Source of the DNA: UBA5704 sp035264905
GTDB taxonomy: Bacteria > Acidobacteriota > Thermoanaerobaculia > Multivoradales > UBA5704
Length of the DNA: 64,000 nucleotides
Direction: 5' to 3'
NCBI GenBank assembly: GCA_035264905.1
Contig: DATFPH010000375.1
Location: forward strand, 1-64,000
Part shown: positions 63,683-64,000 of the stretch, in pieces
How positions within the stretch are numbered: position 1 is the first letter of the stretch
Layout: each line of letters starts with the position of its first letter
Position numbers and translations under genes: made by a program
Notes under the pieces: model-generated
The model's input: the letters and a program-made list of their open reading frames with translations, nothing else
Database searches by the model: none
What the model was told of the DNA's origin: nothing

Positions 63683-64000
63683 TCACTCCCACTCAATCGT
63701 CGCCGGTGGCTTGCTCGTCACGTCGTAGACCACCCGGTTCACGCCGCGGACCTCGTTGATGATCCGGTTGGCGACGCGGCCCAGCAGCTCGTAGGGGAGC
63801 GGGCTCCAGTCGGCGGTCATGAAGTCCTGCGTCTCGACAGAGCGGAGCGCGATGACGCTCTCGTAGGTGCGGAAGTCGCCCATCACCCCCACGCTCTTGA
63901 CCGGCAGGAGCACCGCGAAGGCCTGGCTCGTCTTGTCGTACCAGCCGCTCTCGCGCAGCTCGTTCAGGAAGATGGCGTCCGCCTCCTGGAGGAGGGCCAC
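63683..64000 (-). CDS. guaA: GMP synthase, C-terminal part (continues beyond window)
   Basis: 105 residues from the dimerisation domain of GMP synthase: YDKTSQAFAVLLPVKSVGVM, RTYESVIALRSVETQDFMTA, LLGRVANRIINEVRGVNRVV and the closing YDVTSKPPATIEWE. The reading frame runs off the window end, so the ATP-pyrophosphatase and glutaminase domains lie outside. The enzyme makes GMP from XMP and glutamine. Its stop is at 63683 next to the hairpin element. Confidence 0.95.
   Translation of the reverse strand: MALLQEADAIFLNELRESGWYDKTSQAFAVLLPVKSVGVMGDFRTYESVIALRSVETQDFMTADWSPLPYELLGRVANRIINEVRGVNRVVYDVTSKPPATIEWE

Overview
The window looks like a chromosomal segment of an Acidobacteriota member. It is GC-rich, genes are densely packed and often overlap by 1-11 bases, and GTG and TTG starts are frequent. 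The clearest marker is a row of four secreted VWFA-related proteins of the type typical of Acidobacteriota. No rRNA, tRNA, prophage, insertion sequence or CRISPR array was recognised.

Layout. (1) 0-9.4 kb: the 3' end of a kinase / ABC exporter / nucleotidyltransferase-like operon; an Nramp metal transporter fused to a universal stress protein domain; an ABC-type ATPase coupled to a small TOPRIM-like protein (possible phage defence); and a DASS anion transporter. (2) 9.4-20.4 kb: an accessory island. It holds an archaeal-type AAA/DUF234 ATPase divergent from a WD40 protein whose N-terminus is the helical domain that normally follows NB-ARC in STAND/APAF1-like receptors. It also holds a receiver protein, two HTH regulators plus the fossil start of a third, an RDD membrane protein with a zinc ribbon, an M48 protease with a C-terminal zinc-ribbon region, a caspase-like CHAT protease fused to a formylglycine-enzyme-like domain, and a nucleotidyltransferase toxin-antitoxin-like pair. 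(3) 20.4-25.5 kb: sorting-signal remnant, RRM protein, EamA transporter, asnS, a broken phosphodiester glycosidase gene, a small membrane protein, and a YefM-type antitoxin with a truncated toxin that runs into a 20-base tandem array. (4) 25.5-49.2 kb: mostly core genes: rnc, mutL, a BON protein, a methyltransferase, ppdK, a DUF4258/YgiT pair, glyS-glyQ, recO, TM2, a Kir-type channel, era-corC-ybeY-pgpH-phoH, a 3-hydroxyacyl-CoA dehydrogenase, tsaE, nnr, a DUF2064 transferase and a SAM hydrolase-like gene. (5) 49.2-64 kb: small envelope proteins, four VWFA-related genes, a YpdA-like reductase, thiD, lgt, a DHH phosphoesterase, a TPR protein, gntK, a second tandem array (21-base units), and the C-terminal part of guaA.

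Functional picture. The right half is housekeeping (translation, DNA repair, RNA processing, metabolite repair, lipoprotein maturation) plus envelope genes. The left third holds conflict-type genes. The 9.4-20.4 kb island has separate counterparts of apoptosome parts: a WD40/APAF1-like scaffold lacking its ATPase, a caspase-like protease with a ligand-binding-type domain, a second protease and regulators. Linking them into one system is inference. Two degenerate tandem arrays (9 x 20 and 11 x 21 bases) and two copies of one hairpin element sit at convergent gene junctions. Several genes have a TANAAT-type -10 box only 6-13 bases before the start codon, suggesting leaderless transcripts.
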